From assembly GCA_021234535.1 (NCBI GenBank), contig CM037843.1, positions 25,327,911 through 25,391,910 of the forward strand: a DNA stretch of 64,000 nt, in the 5' to 3' direction. A program made the position numbers and the translations under genes. Numbering within the stretch: position 1 is the stretch's first letter; each line of letters opens with the position of its first letter. Below, piece after piece: positions 12,001 to 21,988 of the stretch. Below the pieces are notes generated by a model that worked only from the letters and a program-made list of their open reading frames with translations, did no database searches and was not told the origin of the DNA. The stretch is from Stichopus chloronotus (taxonomy: Eukaryota; Echinodermata; Holothuroidea; Aspidochirotida; Stichopodidae).

Positions 12001-13118
12001 AACCGTTTTGGAGTTTTGCGAGGGTGCCCCCTCTTCGAGATTCCCTGTCCCACAGCCAACTTCCATCTCGATGTACTTGAAGTATTGCTGATAAATCAGC
12101 TTTGCATGCATAAAGGCACACAGTGACGCATACAAGGCTTTATTCCTTACCGTTAACTTGATGTTCGTTGGGCTGTATGTCCACCTCATTGCTGGCTGAT
12201 GGCGAAGGATTTAATTCCGACCTTCCATGGTTACGGTCGCTAATGATGTGCATTAATGTCGGGCTATGGTAGCAAAACAAAGACAATACAAAAAACAGTG
12301 GAACGCTCATGAAAATATTTAATTGTTGCTCTGTGAAACGCACTTTAGGCTACAAAAATATTTTATAGGCTAGTTGTTTCACGGTTGTTTTCAATGTAAA
12401 TATGAGATGATTGGGTGTCTGAAAGGATTACGCGGGGAAAAAGCACTTTTGAGCCTCAAAACGGTACATGTAGAATGAAAACACTCTATATCAAAATTGC
12501 AAGTGGACCATTAATTCTTGCCTTAAACAATCATCGAGAGAAGATGGAGTCCTATATGAACCTCATGAGAATTGGACAGATGCTTGGAAACCTACATTTT
12601 ATAGATCTAATCCGGTTTACAGTTGCTAATATTTGAATTGCCCCGTGTTACGACTAAGTTGGAAAATCAGTCAAAGTCTTTATGTGTTTAAGGATGATAC
12701 CTCTCTTATCGACAGCTGAATTTATATGATGGCAACTAAATGATATATAGCCAATGCTGAGGCTATACTGAGGATGAAACTGTGCTTCAAAAAAAGAAGC
12801 ATATCTGTGTGACGATCATCATACAAGTAGCACGTTCATGAAATATTTCCCGTTGTATACGCTGAAGGCTTACCCTTTAATTTCATCTGAACACAGGACA
12901 ACCTCACTGGTTGAACCTGAATGACTTTGGTCAGCTTGGTGACCAGATTCTTTAGGAGAGGTCAAGTTTTGACCAGAGTCAACGTCAAAACCGTCATTTT
13001 GGTACTCAGAAGTCCCTAGATGGGTGTCATCAACTTTTGGAGTGACGTTTTCGTCGAGCCGTTCATATTGCAAGTTTACCACGGTACTCTCCACAGAGAG
13101 TTTTTCATCCGAATCCAT
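5952..13118 (-). CDS. Seven-exon gene, 295-residue protein of unknown function
   Basis: Reconstructed from splice sites: exons 13118-12874, 12263-12151, 10258-10165, 9433-9315, 7162-7065, 6653-6533 and 6049-5952. Exon lengths are 245, 113, 94, 119, 98, 121 and 98, total 888 nt, that is 295 codons plus stop; all six intron phases match (2,1,2,1,0,1). The first about 190 residues are acidic, Ser/Thr/Asn/Gln-rich and probably disordered (MDSDEKLSVE, DDTHLGTSEYQNDGFDVDSG). The last about 105 are basic and probably helical (LARTVTTITGLKKWKLKAKE, YPGHLKVVQAHLRKEKTE, YKKELVGKHRLLREANF), ending in a coiled-coil-like segment. No signal peptide or membrane segment is seen. I recognise no family and propose no function; it is probably intracellular. 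It is convergent with TBCB. A distant homologue may show missing or extra small exons, but the phase agreement makes the model well supported. Confidence 0.75.
6533..6653 (-). CDS. Seven-exon gene, exon 6
   Basis: 121 nt, preceded by a strong pyrimidine tract (CTCTTCTTCCTTCTTCTCAG), donor AAAG|GTATCA, phases 0 in and 1 out. It encodes YPGHLKVVQAHLRKEKTE, TPLTIRHEVKNEVLP and ILGNIVK. The frame stays open 21 codons past the donor to a stop, so intron retention would give an alternative C-terminus (GIINDDLQMNT...). Confidence 0.75.
7065..7162 (-). CDS. Seven-exon gene, exon 5
   Basis: 98 nt, acceptor CTTGTTTTTATAG, donor GAAAAG|GTAGAT, phases 1 in and 0 out. It encodes TFGGLARTVTTITGLKKWK then LKAKEDNQNSFEK, a basic, hydrophobic-spaced segment that could form an amphipathic helix. 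Confidence 0.75.
7163..9314 (-). other. Intron 4 of the seven-exon gene
   Basis: 2.15 kb. It contains a plus-strand frame at 7336-7725 and an overlapping minus frame at 7575-7778. Both are uninterrupted for chance-level lengths and lack splice or start context, so they are not called. A GTTT tetranucleotide run lies at 7919-7935. Confidence 0.5.
9315..9433 (-). CDS. Seven-exon gene, exon 4
   Basis: 119 nt, acceptor GTTACCATACAG, donor AAAAGA|GTAAGT. It is entered in phase 2 (completing a Met codon) and left in phase 1. The translation begins LNEDTSQTDMGVSRLKTLTT and continues RLKQNQIEGEENTKTVKEK: the composition turns from acidic to basic and helical here. Intron 3 (9434-10164) holds a low-complexity purine stretch (9990-10020) and no other support for genes. 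Confidence 0.75.
10165..10258 (-). CDS. Seven-exon gene, exon 3
   Basis: 94 nt with a strong acceptor (TTATCTTGCAG) and strong donor (CAT|GTGAGT), phases 1 in and 2 out. It encodes DINSQRSIGVDNNQQSITMK then PVQKTDIQHT. It has no in-frame start and is only 30 codons, so it is invisible as a long open frame. Confidence 0.72.
10259..12150 (-). other. Intron 2 of the seven-exon gene
   Basis: 1.89 kb. It contains long T runs (10819-10841), an imperfect inverted pair (ACGGTTCCTATAT at 11084 and its near-complement at 11231) that may mark an old mobile element at about 11030-11245, and an 83-codon minus frame (10454-10705) whose possible splice sites fit none of the flanking phases. Confidence 0.5.
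12151..12263 (-). CDS. Seven-exon gene, exon 2
   Basis: 113 nt, entered in phase 2 and left in phase 1 at donor GTAAGG. The translation, PTLMHIISDRNHGRSELNP followed by SPSASNEVDIQPNEHQVN, continues the polar, disordered N-terminal region. The first base completes a Gly codon begun by GG of exon 1. Confidence 0.7.
12264..12873 (-). other. Intron 1 of the seven-exon gene
   Basis: 610 bp, donor GTAAGC, acceptor preceded by TTTTTTGTATTGTCTTTG and ending CATAG. An open plus-strand frame here (12415-12636) has no splice or start support and is treated as chance. Confidence 0.65.
12874..13118 (-). CDS. Seven-exon gene, exon 1 (start codon)
   Basis: ATG at 13118 in a good context (AACGACATGG), 81 codons plus GG, then donor GTAAGC. 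It encodes an acidic, polar N-terminus with SGST and DQSHSG stretches, typical of a disordered tail. The DNA just upstream (13119-13460) is CpG-richer than its surroundings, as expected of a 5' UTR or promoter, and includes a GTAAGT near 13291 that could be the donor of a non-coding first exon. A short upstream ATG-initiated frame ending in TGA lies in the presumed leader. Confidence 0.75.
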
Positions 13119-14387
13119 GTCGTTTGATTTGACAATATTTGTTGTTGAAGTTTCACTCGCTTTCGTGAACCTATCATCTACGTTCCATCTTCCTTGTTTT
13201 AGTGCTTATTTGCCATGTATGAACAAATTCGCCACTGTCAGTTCGTAACGAAGCAGTTTAGGTGGTTCCACACAAGGACGCGCGCACTTACGAAGTCATG
13301 CGTAAATTTGTGGATTATACGGGCAGCTTGGACAACGCGATAATAGAGAAGTGCGTACATGTGCGGAACACTTGTACAATAGCGTCTGCTGTCACGTCAG
13401 TTGGTAGAAGAAATCTGGGAAGTTTAGAAAGGAAACGCGTTTATACATCCATTTTTGATTGTTAATTAAGCTGTGTTTCATGTATGCAGTCAGAAATTTT
13501 AACATTTTAAGTATCATAAGGCAAGTGAGCGTAATGTTTAAACTCGAAGATGTGAATTTTGTTTACAGTGATCCCAATGCAACCGAAAGAGAGCGCGGTA
13601 CAGTCCCAGCCTTTAAAAATAATTATTTGTAGATATATGTGTTTTTATTTCGTCATTTGTAAAGGGTAAAAAAGCGTAGACAGGGTGTGGGGTGTTTCAC
13701 AAACACCCCCTACCGAGCCATGCTGAGCCATGCATGCTGTGTTAACTGTGCATTTACCAACAAGGTCAGGGACCAAACGTTCACCAAAACACTCCTTTTC
13801 CACGAAGTACTTATTTCAATAACTGAATGCAAACAATACAAACAAGCCGCAGTGTGAATTGTTCAAGGGATTGATGCTGACACCGAAACTGAAAAGTTCC
13901 CCGAACAAAAAAAAAAAAAAAACCGTTAGCGAAGATCCTGCTAAAGAGGTATCCACATTACAATGTGTGAGATTATAGAATGAGGTTGATGATGTGTCAA
14001 GGTTTTAAGGAACATTTTGTTTGTTTTTTTTAAGATTTTTTTTCTGAAATTTGTCAGTATTTCCTTTTCAAAAACTACCGTGCTTTGTTCCGTCTGACTA
14101 ACTACATTTTGAAAGGCTGAATAGGAGTGAAACGTAACTAATTCTGCTAGTTTTAAGCATTTCCATGCATCGACATATGATTGTAAACTTAAAAATCCTT
14201 ACAAATCTATCGATATCAGCTTAATGTAACACCTTAAATGTTTCAACTGACTGACGGGATGCGGTCATCACAAAATCATCAAGGACTTTGCTGAATGATA
14301 ACGAAAGTCAGAACTATTGACACAATCGACCGACAAATTCCATCTAAAGATATTGTTTACTTTTCAATGTATCGCAATTTGAAGATG

Positions 14388-14459
14388 ACACATAAAAAAA
14401 TCCATTAGGACTATGTCATTCTCCCACACATAAAAAATCCATTAGGACTATGTCATTCT
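14388..14459. repeat. Tandem duplication of a 35-bp unit
   Basis: Two nearly identical copies (14388-14422 and 14426-14459) of a segment containing CCATTAGGACTATGTCATTC, separated by CCC and differing by one A in the A-run. A young local duplication. Confidence 0.85.
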
Positions 14460-14922
14460 GAGACTGTGATGTTGTAACCAGACCACTTGCGATTGAAAAG
14501 TTTTTGCCTTTTCCTTCATACTTCATTGTTTAGTAGATTTAACTGTAATGCATAAATTTAAACAAAAGTATTCATACTTTGGTTATTGCATTGTTATTGC
14601 CATTACTATGGCACACCTCAGTAATTCATCACAAAATGTCTACTACAGTATGTACATTACTGGAAATTACAGGTTAAGAAAACAAAGATATTCATTTAAT
14701 TCCTACTATCAGGAATTATGTGGCATCATAATTTGACTTACTCAAGTCTGTTTACATTCAAATGAGGCATAAATAACAGCACCCTTACCCTTCTTTAAAT
14801 TTCAAAAGGGTATAACTTGGAAACAATATATTTTAATGAACTTTGGAGAGATGTATTTCTAACATCGCTGCCCTAAATTTTCATTCTGTTTTAATCTCCC
14901 TATTAGTTCCTCTCTATTGCTT

Positions 14923-15063
14923 TTCATCCAGTTTTGATCCGGGCTTTGTCCCTGGATACAGATGGTGGCCGAATTTTTCCTCAGTACAGCAATCGCTTTT
15001 ACATCATCAAATTGCTTCCAGATTCAATAACTTTCTTCTCCACATGCATATTAGTCAATAGCA
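14923..15063. other. Coding-like stretch on both strands, possible decayed exon
   Basis: On plus, after the acceptor TTTTCATCCAG, the frame reads LIRALSLDTDGGRIFPQYSN then RFYIIKLLPDSITFF and stops at TGA. On minus, the same DNA reads QFDDVKAIAVLRKNSAT and ICIQGQSPDQNWMKSNREEL before a stop. Only one can be real. The minus reading is more protein-like but has a poor acceptor and would need a frame change to continue upstream (EKKVIESGSNL). It may be a pseudogene fragment. I assign no family. Confidence 0.25.
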
Positions 15064-15126
15064 GATGAACAGTTTGCTAAAAATTTTATTCCATCCAATA
15101 ACATAATAGCCTAAATGTTCAAGTAT

Positions 15127-15190
15127 GTAACCCGCATGGCCGAGGGCGTTGCGCATAATTCCGTCCAGGACGGTTCGATGTTGCACTTCT
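15127..15190 (+). repeat. tRNA-like fragment (possible SINE head or tRNA pseudogene)
   Basis: Contains an A-box-like TGGCCGAGGGCG near 15138 and a B-box-like GGTTCGATGTTG at 15172, 34 bp apart as in tRNA promoters. The cloverleaf arms do not pair well, so this is not a functional tRNA gene. Confidence 0.35.
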
Positions 15191-15292
15191 GCTCCCATTT
15201 CATAACATCAGTCAGTCGTCCAGTTTTTGTAACCTAAATCTTACAAGTTCGACTATATGATAAGTTCAACTTGAAACCTTGTGAGTGTACAG

Positions 15293-15362
15293 GTGCTAGA
15301 CATTGAATTACGCAACGCAAAGCGCTCGAATTTCCATTACACCTCCCAAGAGGTCCCACCCT
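15293..15362 (+). CDS. Possible isolated exon
   Basis: 70 nt between an acceptor (GAGTGTACAG) and a perfect GTAAGT donor, phase 0 in and 1 out, encoding VLDIELRNAKRSNFHYTSQE then VPP. No partner exons were found. The VLDIELRN start resembles the SLDLELRN start of the minus-strand exon at 16348, with 13 of 21 bases the same, which may be coincidence. Confidence 0.25.
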
Positions 15363-15905
15363 GTAAGTCATATATGCGTCATGTCGTTGGTATCAGCGCT
15401 GAAAATAAATTACGGATGCCAGTTTGTCATTACATGTATATCCAAATGTCGTCCCATGCTTGTATACATGCGATATGAAAATGGGCTTTACAGAATTCCG
15501 TATATTCTCCTACTAGATTTCATACTAACGCGCAAATTAGCAATGATTCAAGTTGTCTCAATCAGTCCCGACATTTCGTTGTGAGATCACTACGGAAGTT
15601 ACTTGTCAAAACGTGACAGGTCAACGTTGTGTGCTTATTTTCTTGAGGCGGATCGTTGACTACGACTACCACCATAAGTAATATAAAGGTATTGATCAGG
15701 GTAAGCATAATTGATGCAGGTATGCAGGACAACAATACGAAAGAATGTTTACCCGCGCTATTGTTTCTCTGTTCTGAGATTTCAACTGATGATGTAAAAA
15801 GTTTGTAGTACTGTATACTAACGTCTTTTTTCGAGAATCAGTTAATACAAAACAACCGGTATCTGTGCAATCGAGACAACCGTTTGACATAGTTCTGGTT
15901 CATAC

Positions 15906-17483
15906 CTAAGGTATATCGCAGCAGGCATTTGTCCAATTATTTGGTGACAAACATGGCTCTTCCGGATCGTTATTTACAAAAAGGAGGTGTAGCCTGTTGC
16001 ACCACGAGTAAAATACAGTTTCTACAGTTTCAAATTTGAAGAGGCTGAACCACGATGAAATACTCCAGGCTGGATCATCATTCACGATGATTTCGGTCAG
16101 TGAAATCATGGGAAAGTGATCCACTAACGGTCTAAATGGTGGGATATTAAGTCAGGATTGTGTTTTCTAGTAGCATTTCCCTGATTTAGTAGACGAAGTA
16201 CCTCTGGTTCATTACAGTGAGTGACTACATAACGTACACAATCATGCCGAAGAATTCTAAGCTGGTATTCGAGTGGACGGTAAAAGTAGCCTAAATGTTT
16301 AAGGTCATACGTCGAACTATTCCTCAGCTCAAGATCTAGGCTGTTGACCTGAAATTAGAAAAGTCTATACATTAGAAAATATGCATTTTTTAACACATAT
16401 GCCATCCAAAACAACAACAACAACAATAAAAGAAGAAAAAACAGAAAAAAAAACTAATAAAGCTAACTTCATTAATCGGAAATTGGATTCTGATTTTGAT
16501 GCCAAATTTACCGTCGACGGGAAGCAACGTATTCTCAGTTTACAGTTTCAATAATAATTCAATAATCTCAAAGTTTTTTTTAAGTAGTTTTATAGCTGTA
16601 TGGTAGATTGCCCTTCTATAACTACCAAATGAACTGTTAAATAAGGAACTGTCCATTGTCATTTGAGAAACTCATTTACAGTTTCGCATGGATGAGCTGT
16701 GATAATGCCCGTTCTTTTCAGCGAAGATTTCACCCTTGTTTATCGGAATATTTAAAGGAAGTTCAAAGGGATTACATGGAATAACAAGACATAGAAATAG
16801 TAATATTATCAAGGTTTAAAACTTAATGTATCAACAATATTGGTGTGATTAAAGTTAACATTGGGGTTGAACAATAGCGCGCCAAGTTATAAATAGTCTG
16901 TGTTTACTTTGTATCATCTCCATATTTCCAAGTTCTCTCAGCCTACTGGCTTTACCTAGCATACCGTATACCTTTCTGAAGCCATGTTGCCTTACTGCAC
17001 ACAAATATTTGAGATGCGTAGGAGATAGAAACTCAGTTGTCTATCACTCTCACGCACTGTAACTCTAAATTCAAAACTGTGTTATGGGAAACAGTTATCC
17101 TGTATTACTGGCAGCAGTAAAGCATCGATCCTGGGATGGGGGAGGGGGACGGAAAACTTCTCCATCAAAGAAAAAGTGGGAGTCCCTAAGATCATAGCCG
17201 TACTTGTAAAAGATGACGCCTTATACTATTATGTAGGCTATTCATCTTTCAACGAAAAAATGAGCAGATAAGTGGGATTTTACTACACCCCAGCAATGTC
17301 CCCTTGTGAACTGAAGTCTGGCCTGTGCTCATTTTTGGAGAGTTCAATGATAATTGTTTGCACAGTGCATGCAAGTGTGTGTCCTAAGTTTCCTTTTTCA
17401 TACTCTTCAACGTTTTGGCCGATTTCGGTCACATATTTGGCCCGTAGTGATGGATAACCTAGCAACATCGAAATATCCAGCAT
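15906..17483 (-). CDS. Unknown gene or recent pseudogene with one frame break
   Basis: Exon 1, 17483-17289: ATG then 65 codons (MLDISMLLGYPSLRAKYVTE, IGQNVEEYEKGNLGHTLA, CTVQTIIIELSKNEHRPDF, SSQGDIAG), weak donor GTGTAG, phase 0. Exon 2 starts at 16348 after a strong acceptor (TTTTCTAATTTCAG), phase 0, and reads VNSLDLELRNSSTYDLKHLG, YFYRPLEYQLRILRHDCVRY, VVTHCNEPEVLRLLNQGN to a TAG at 16126-16124. Coding-like translation then continues in another frame (LVDHFPMISLTEIIVNDDP, VFYSWCNRLHLLFVNNDPEE) to a TAG at 15908-15906. Either one base is lost near 16126 (pseudogene or assembly error), or a short intron is hidden. I tested the visible donors and acceptors and none restored the frame convincingly. 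The family is not recognised; no signal peptide or clear membrane helix is seen. Confidence 0.5.
16124..17483 (-). other. First part of the unknown gene up to the frame break
   Basis: If the TAG at 16126-16124 is the true stop, the protein has 139 residues (65 + 74). The intron 16349-17288 (940 bp) is AT-rich and contains one acceptor/donor pair about 23 nt apart near 16987 that does not fit the phases. The DNA upstream of the ATG (ACAACAAAAAACTCCGTGAC) looks like a leader rather than coding sequence. Confidence 0.4.
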
Positions 17484-18339
17484 TGTCACGGAGTTTTTTG
17501 TTGTAGTTATTGCTCACAGGGACGTATCCATGAATACTTTTTATAATATCCCACAGTATGATGAGAAATAGATATTTACTGGCAAGTTTCCAAAAAGGAA
17601 ATTTTGCTCACCATTATATAGCGAATGCAAACAAAATAAAAAAGTAGTAACGCGGTCCCCGACTCCCCTATATGCCAAACGCTTAATAAATAGGCAAAAA
17701 TTCAACTCAACCCATGGTTTTATCCATATTCTGAAGCCGAAACTATTGACCCCTTTCGGCTATAACGCCAATAACTCAGTATGGTAATCTGACTTTTTCT
17801 TATGATTCAGTTACACCAACAGCCCGGGAAAATAAGGAGTAGGCTTGTGCTTCCCAAAATACCTGACAACACGACTACATCAATTAACTGACAAGTATTG
17901 ATATGCTCAGCAAAATTTCCTTTATGACAGTTCAAGACCGAGTGCAGGGTGTGTAGTGTGTACACCCCCTCCCTTAATTCTTTGTTGAGAAATTCATGTT
18001 TTTTTTTTTCGAAATGAAACAAAAAAATGACATAAAATAATACTCAATGTTGCACCAGATTGCATCTGAGGGAATGAATATTCAAAAATTTCTCAAGGGG
18101 GTCACCACACCCTGCAGTTAGCCCCCCACCCTCCAAAAGAGTCCTGCCCACTCTAGTGGTTAGGAACTCTAGTCACCAATACGATTCAGCAGTTTCTGTT
18201 GATGATCATTGGAATTTGGGAATTGCATGAGGACTCAAATTTGGCTTGTTCAGTAAAGCTGTTTACAGTTGCGCTATGGGGGTTATTTGGGCTCCTTGTT
18301 GTCCGATTTAGGTCTAGTCCGTTTCAGGTTGCTCCACCT

Positions 18340-18430
18340 CTCCCAGCCGTTAAAGTGGCTCACGACAGGGGATATACCCTCGTCCGAAGGATAGGGACGT
18401 CAAATGGCTATCCCGTGAGCAGCTTTGGGT
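18340..18430 (+). repeat. Possible tRNA-derived SINE remnant
   Basis: The segment GAAGGATAGGGACG followed by TCAAATGGCTATCCCGTGAG resembles the conserved GGGACGTTAAA..GGTCCCGTG core seen in many invertebrate SINEs. Ends and target duplications are not recognisable; the assignment rests on memory of that core only. Confidence 0.3.
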
Positions 18431-19164
18431 TCGCATTTCTATTGTCTGGTTTTTTCCCTCTTGCCCCGCTACCTTCTAGACACTTAGGCCTATGACGAAA
18501 AGAATGGGAAAATCTCGCTGTGGCTCATCAAGCAGTGCTCCAGAACATAAACTAAAACTTATCACAGTGCTCTGCTGCTTTGCATCCACAGCGCTATAGA
18601 ATAATCTAGTGACACTTTTATCGCGGTGTTATTGCACAATGACGTATAACCATCTATTTTACGCGTATTGTATGTACCTCACTAGCACTGCACTGAGTAC
18701 GAGTACGAGTGACGACAAATTGGCAGAAGTGCTTGTGATATACTATGGAACGTACTGCAAACCGCAGCACCTGCTGTTTGTAATTTGTAAACAACAGTGT
18801 ATAAATTACAGTTCTTTCCTCACATAGTCGTGGAAGTTTAGTAAAGAAGTCCCAAAGCGAAATTCAGAAATAAAGTAATTAAGGTACGTTAATGCTATCA
18901 TAATTTCTCAGATTTGCGAATAAACCAACAGATACGGACGTTAACAACGGTTGCTTGCCTGAAGCGTCCCTCCTCCCTATCGTTCGACGCAACGTTTTAG
19001 ATGTAACACTAGGCCTAGATCCAGAGTGAAGTGTCAGTGTTAAGTGTCACTCGTCACAGCCACAGCCTGGCACAGGCAGTAGCCTGTGAGGATAGGCCTA
19101 AACCCATGCAACCAATTATGGCCTAGTTTTCCCCCACTCTGTAAATGTAAAGTTACGTTGTTAC

Positions 19165-19790
19165 GATAGTGGTAATAGTGTTATGGGGCTTTTCATTACA
19201 CTTCATGTATTTTATCTTGTGTGTTTCATTGCATCATTCATTCGTTTTCGCATTTTTTGTGTGTTGTGTTGCATTTCATGCTTTTTGTCTCTTGTTTACA
19301 TTGCATCATTCATGTGTTTTGTCATCTTTTTTTCTTGTGTTGTTGTTAGTGCTACTACTAGCCTTATGGCGCTTTTCATTGCATTTCATTTTTCATCACT
19401 AAATGTGTTATTGTATTATCCATTTTTTCCCTGTTATGTGTGTGTTGTTATGTTAGTGGTAACAGTGTTATGTGGCTATTCATACATTTTGCAGCTTTTT
19501 TCTTTGTTTTTTTTTTAATTTGTGCTGTTGTGTCAATTTCCTTTTTCTGAAGCATGTTTCCTGAACATGATGTTTTCCCATAAGTTCACTTTGTTCTGTA
19601 GTGGTTTTTTTTTTGCTTATGTTTTTCTGTGGCTGTTACTGTTTTTTTTTTTCTTGAATGACATTTTTTCTTGGCATACAGTATCTTTTTTCTGTAATGC
19701 CAGCTTTGGGCATTTTTTTCTGAAATGCTTACATTTCTGTAGCATCTTTTTGTCTGAATGTGGTTTTTTTTTTACATTGTTTTCTTTCTT
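19165..19790 (+). repeat. T-rich degenerate repeat block
   Basis: The phrase AGTGGTAATAGTGTTATG followed by GGCTTTTCATT occurs near 19168, 19349 and 19455 with substitutions, and TTTCATTGCATCATTCAT-type phrases recur between them. Long T runs follow to 19790. Frames of up to 116 codons in both orientations come from this composition. Confidence 0.6.
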
Positions 19791-20262
19791 ATATGGGAAG
19801 AAAATCCTTATTTTGAACGTCGTAACTGACATAACTTTACTGGCTTTGGGAACACCCACATATGGCTCCTAACTGACATGAAAGTGAATACCACGTCAGC
19901 TCTACACCTGATTGGTTGTTAGCGTAGTTGATTGCAAGGGTGCATACATATACTGTATGCCGGAGAGTACATTCAGAGTGTGCTAGTTTAGTGTCAGAGT
20001 TTCACTTGATACAGTCCCATACTATCCTCAAAACTTAAACTAATCATGATTTCACTCGATTGGTAAATTGACAAGTGTATTTAAGTCTGTTGGATAAAAT
20101 ATTACTCAAAACAAATATGTTAAAATCAGCAAATAACTGGTCTACAACTAGCACAGACATTGAACACAAAATCGTCTGAATGTTGACCTTTTTTGTAAAT
20201 GATGGCGGTATTCTCGTTTTCTACTATTCTAGTTTTTTGAGCTTTCTATTTTCTTTTCTAAG

Positions 20263-20383
20263 GTTTACTTTATTGTGTATCCATAACAAGTTAGTCTTCG
20301 ATTGGTGTCCTATAACTGCTTGGGATCAAGCTATGAAACATTTGGAAGCTAAATTTCCAGCCACTAGTTTAGGGAAAGTGACG
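20263..20383 (+). CDS. Internal exon of an unknown plus-strand gene
   Basis: 121 nt after a pyrimidine-rich acceptor (TATTTTCTTTTCTAAG) and before donor ACG|GTAAGA, phase 2 in and 0 out. It encodes FTLLCIHNKLVFDWCPITAW then DQAMKHLEAKFPATSLGKVT, a protein-like mix with two Trp. The family is not recognised. It could be followed directly by the exon at 27138 (phase 0), or by the candidate at 21881 (phase 0) plus at least one more exon. No upstream exon was found. Confidence 0.5.
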
Positions 20384-21880
20384 GTAAGAAAAGTGTAACC
20401 ACTTGTAGATCTACATTATGTAGGTTACGTAAACAAAGGTCTTGAATCAACATATTCAAATTCAACATTTACAACTATCAATGAAGAAGAGTGGTTATGA
20501 GCCCATGGCTGTGCTAAGGTGGAGAGGCTTGAAACCTAGTGCGGATTATCCTGGCAGAATGACAGTGTAACCATCTATTTTCTGGATAGGTTCTTGAGAA
20601 GCATCGATACAGTGTATTTCTTTGGGAGATCTGCACAGAGAGGTTTTTTTTTTTTTTGGTGCGTAGAGTCCATTGCTGTTTGAGATGGCCACATATCAGT
20701 GTGGACATATTGGTGGTATTTACTGTACATCTGGAGTCGGAAAGGAGGTGGGAGGGAATGAGAATGATTCACTCATTGGTTGAATGATACTTAAAGAATA
20801 TTTGACATCCATTTTCAGGTGGATAGTCAAGGTGGGGGTACAAGAGAATGATTCATCTATTGATTACTGTTTAAAGTCACCGTGAATGTGTCACAATTAT
20901 ACTTGCTGAAGTTGCTGCTGAAGTCAAATCACAGCGACAGTAAACATCAGAGATGCAGCAAGGTCAGAATTATTGTAGAAGTTGACTTGTGCCCTCTATA
21001 GGTGTGATTTACTTTGTTGTTCCTTGCTTGACTCTGACTCCACTTGGAAAAAGACTTTCAGGAGGGTGGAGTATTTTATAATTGTGCTGATTGAAATTTT
21101 TTAAAAGCGTTAAAGGATTGGAAATTTTTATCAGTCCGCTTATTGCAATATGTCAGATAGTAGTAAAACAAGAGGTCACCAGCTAAAATTGCAAAATAAG
21201 CACTTTTGTTGACTGGAGTATTCTTTCATCACAAAATGGAACAACCTGCCACACAACGCTGCTTCTACCAAGACCATCTTTATAGCTGCCTTGGCCTAGG
21301 CTATTCACACTGATGTTAGCTAGGCTACAAGTAGTTTTCAACTTCAAGAACAGGATCATACTTTACATCTTATACGTAACTCATCAGAACCTAATGTTAC
21401 TGTTAGTGGGCTAAAGTTACTGTGAGGGCAAAGACTTAAAGATGGCATACAGTATCTAACTTTATGACACCCTTTGAGGTTGTTTTTGACTTTTTGTTAG
21501 AATAATAATTGGCAGCACCTATCAGTTAGGAGCAAGCCTCCAGTTTTGTCATGCCTACCACAAAGAATTAGCTATATAGTTTGGTAATTTTTATGGAACT
21601 GACAAAATAACGTAGAACTCAGTGATTTTTTATCCTGGTATTTTCACCCCTCACTTTATGCTTCTTAGAACGTTGGATAGAAACAACATTTTTTTTTTTC
21701 ACTTGCACATACTTTGCTCCAGTTTTAAGGTAACAAAATGAAATCAACTTATCGTAGAAATGCAAGAGAAAGAAGTTTCCAGAAATCAAGAATAATCATT
21801 ACTGTAGGTTAGCTGGATAAATGCATATCCGGTGTAAGGAAGCTGAATTGCTTATGAGTTGGTCAATACTACACCAACAG

Positions 21881-21956
21881 ATTATGCTTCAATTTGTTGC
21901 ATTGGATAAAGAACTAGGGAGAAGTTTAATGTGGGAATATGGTGCCATCAGGCATG
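21881..21956 (+). CDS. Candidate exon next to the minisatellite
   Basis: 76 nt between CACCAACAG and donor CATG|GTAAGG, phase 0 in and 1 out, encoding IMLQFVALDKELGRSLMWEY then GAIRH. An alternative acceptor at 21839 would add EAELLMSWSILHQQ. The phase fits after 20383 but not straight into 27138, so another exon would be required. The 28-bp minisatellite starts 33 nt after its end. Confidence 0.35.
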
Positions 21957-21988
21957 GTAAGGTTAGCCACATTAGCAACAATTATGAT

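Larger units (their letters stand above)
13119..15905. other. Intergenic region between two minus-strand genes
   Basis: 2.8 kb. The first 350 bp are CpG-richer and probably hold the promoter of the seven-exon gene. Other contents listed separately: a 35-bp duplication (14388-14459), a coding-like stretch at 14923-15063, a tRNA-like fragment (15127-15190) and a possible plus-strand exon (15293-15362). A plus frame at 13262-13465 (no ATG at its start) and a short stretch after an acceptor at 13567 (DPNATERERGTVPAFKNNYL) are suggestive but not joined to anything. Confidence 0.35.
17484..20262. other. Intergenic region with possible promoter of a plus-strand gene
   Basis: Contains a possible SINE remnant (18340-18430), a CpG-richer stretch at about 18830-19100 that could be a promoter, and a T-rich repetitive block (19165-19790). 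The long frames in the T-rich block are hydrophobic artefacts of T runs. A minus frame at 17807-18022 is not supported by good splice sites. Confidence 0.35.

Noticed and set aside
13262..13465. Plus-strand frame upstream of the seven-exon gene, considered as a divergent gene
   Set aside because: It begins at GTG with no ATG or acceptor, and lies in the CpG-richer presumed promoter; not enough support.
19169..19872. Several long hydrophobic frames that look like multi-pass membrane proteins
   Set aside because: They arise from a T-rich degenerate repeat; there is no start context or splice evidence.
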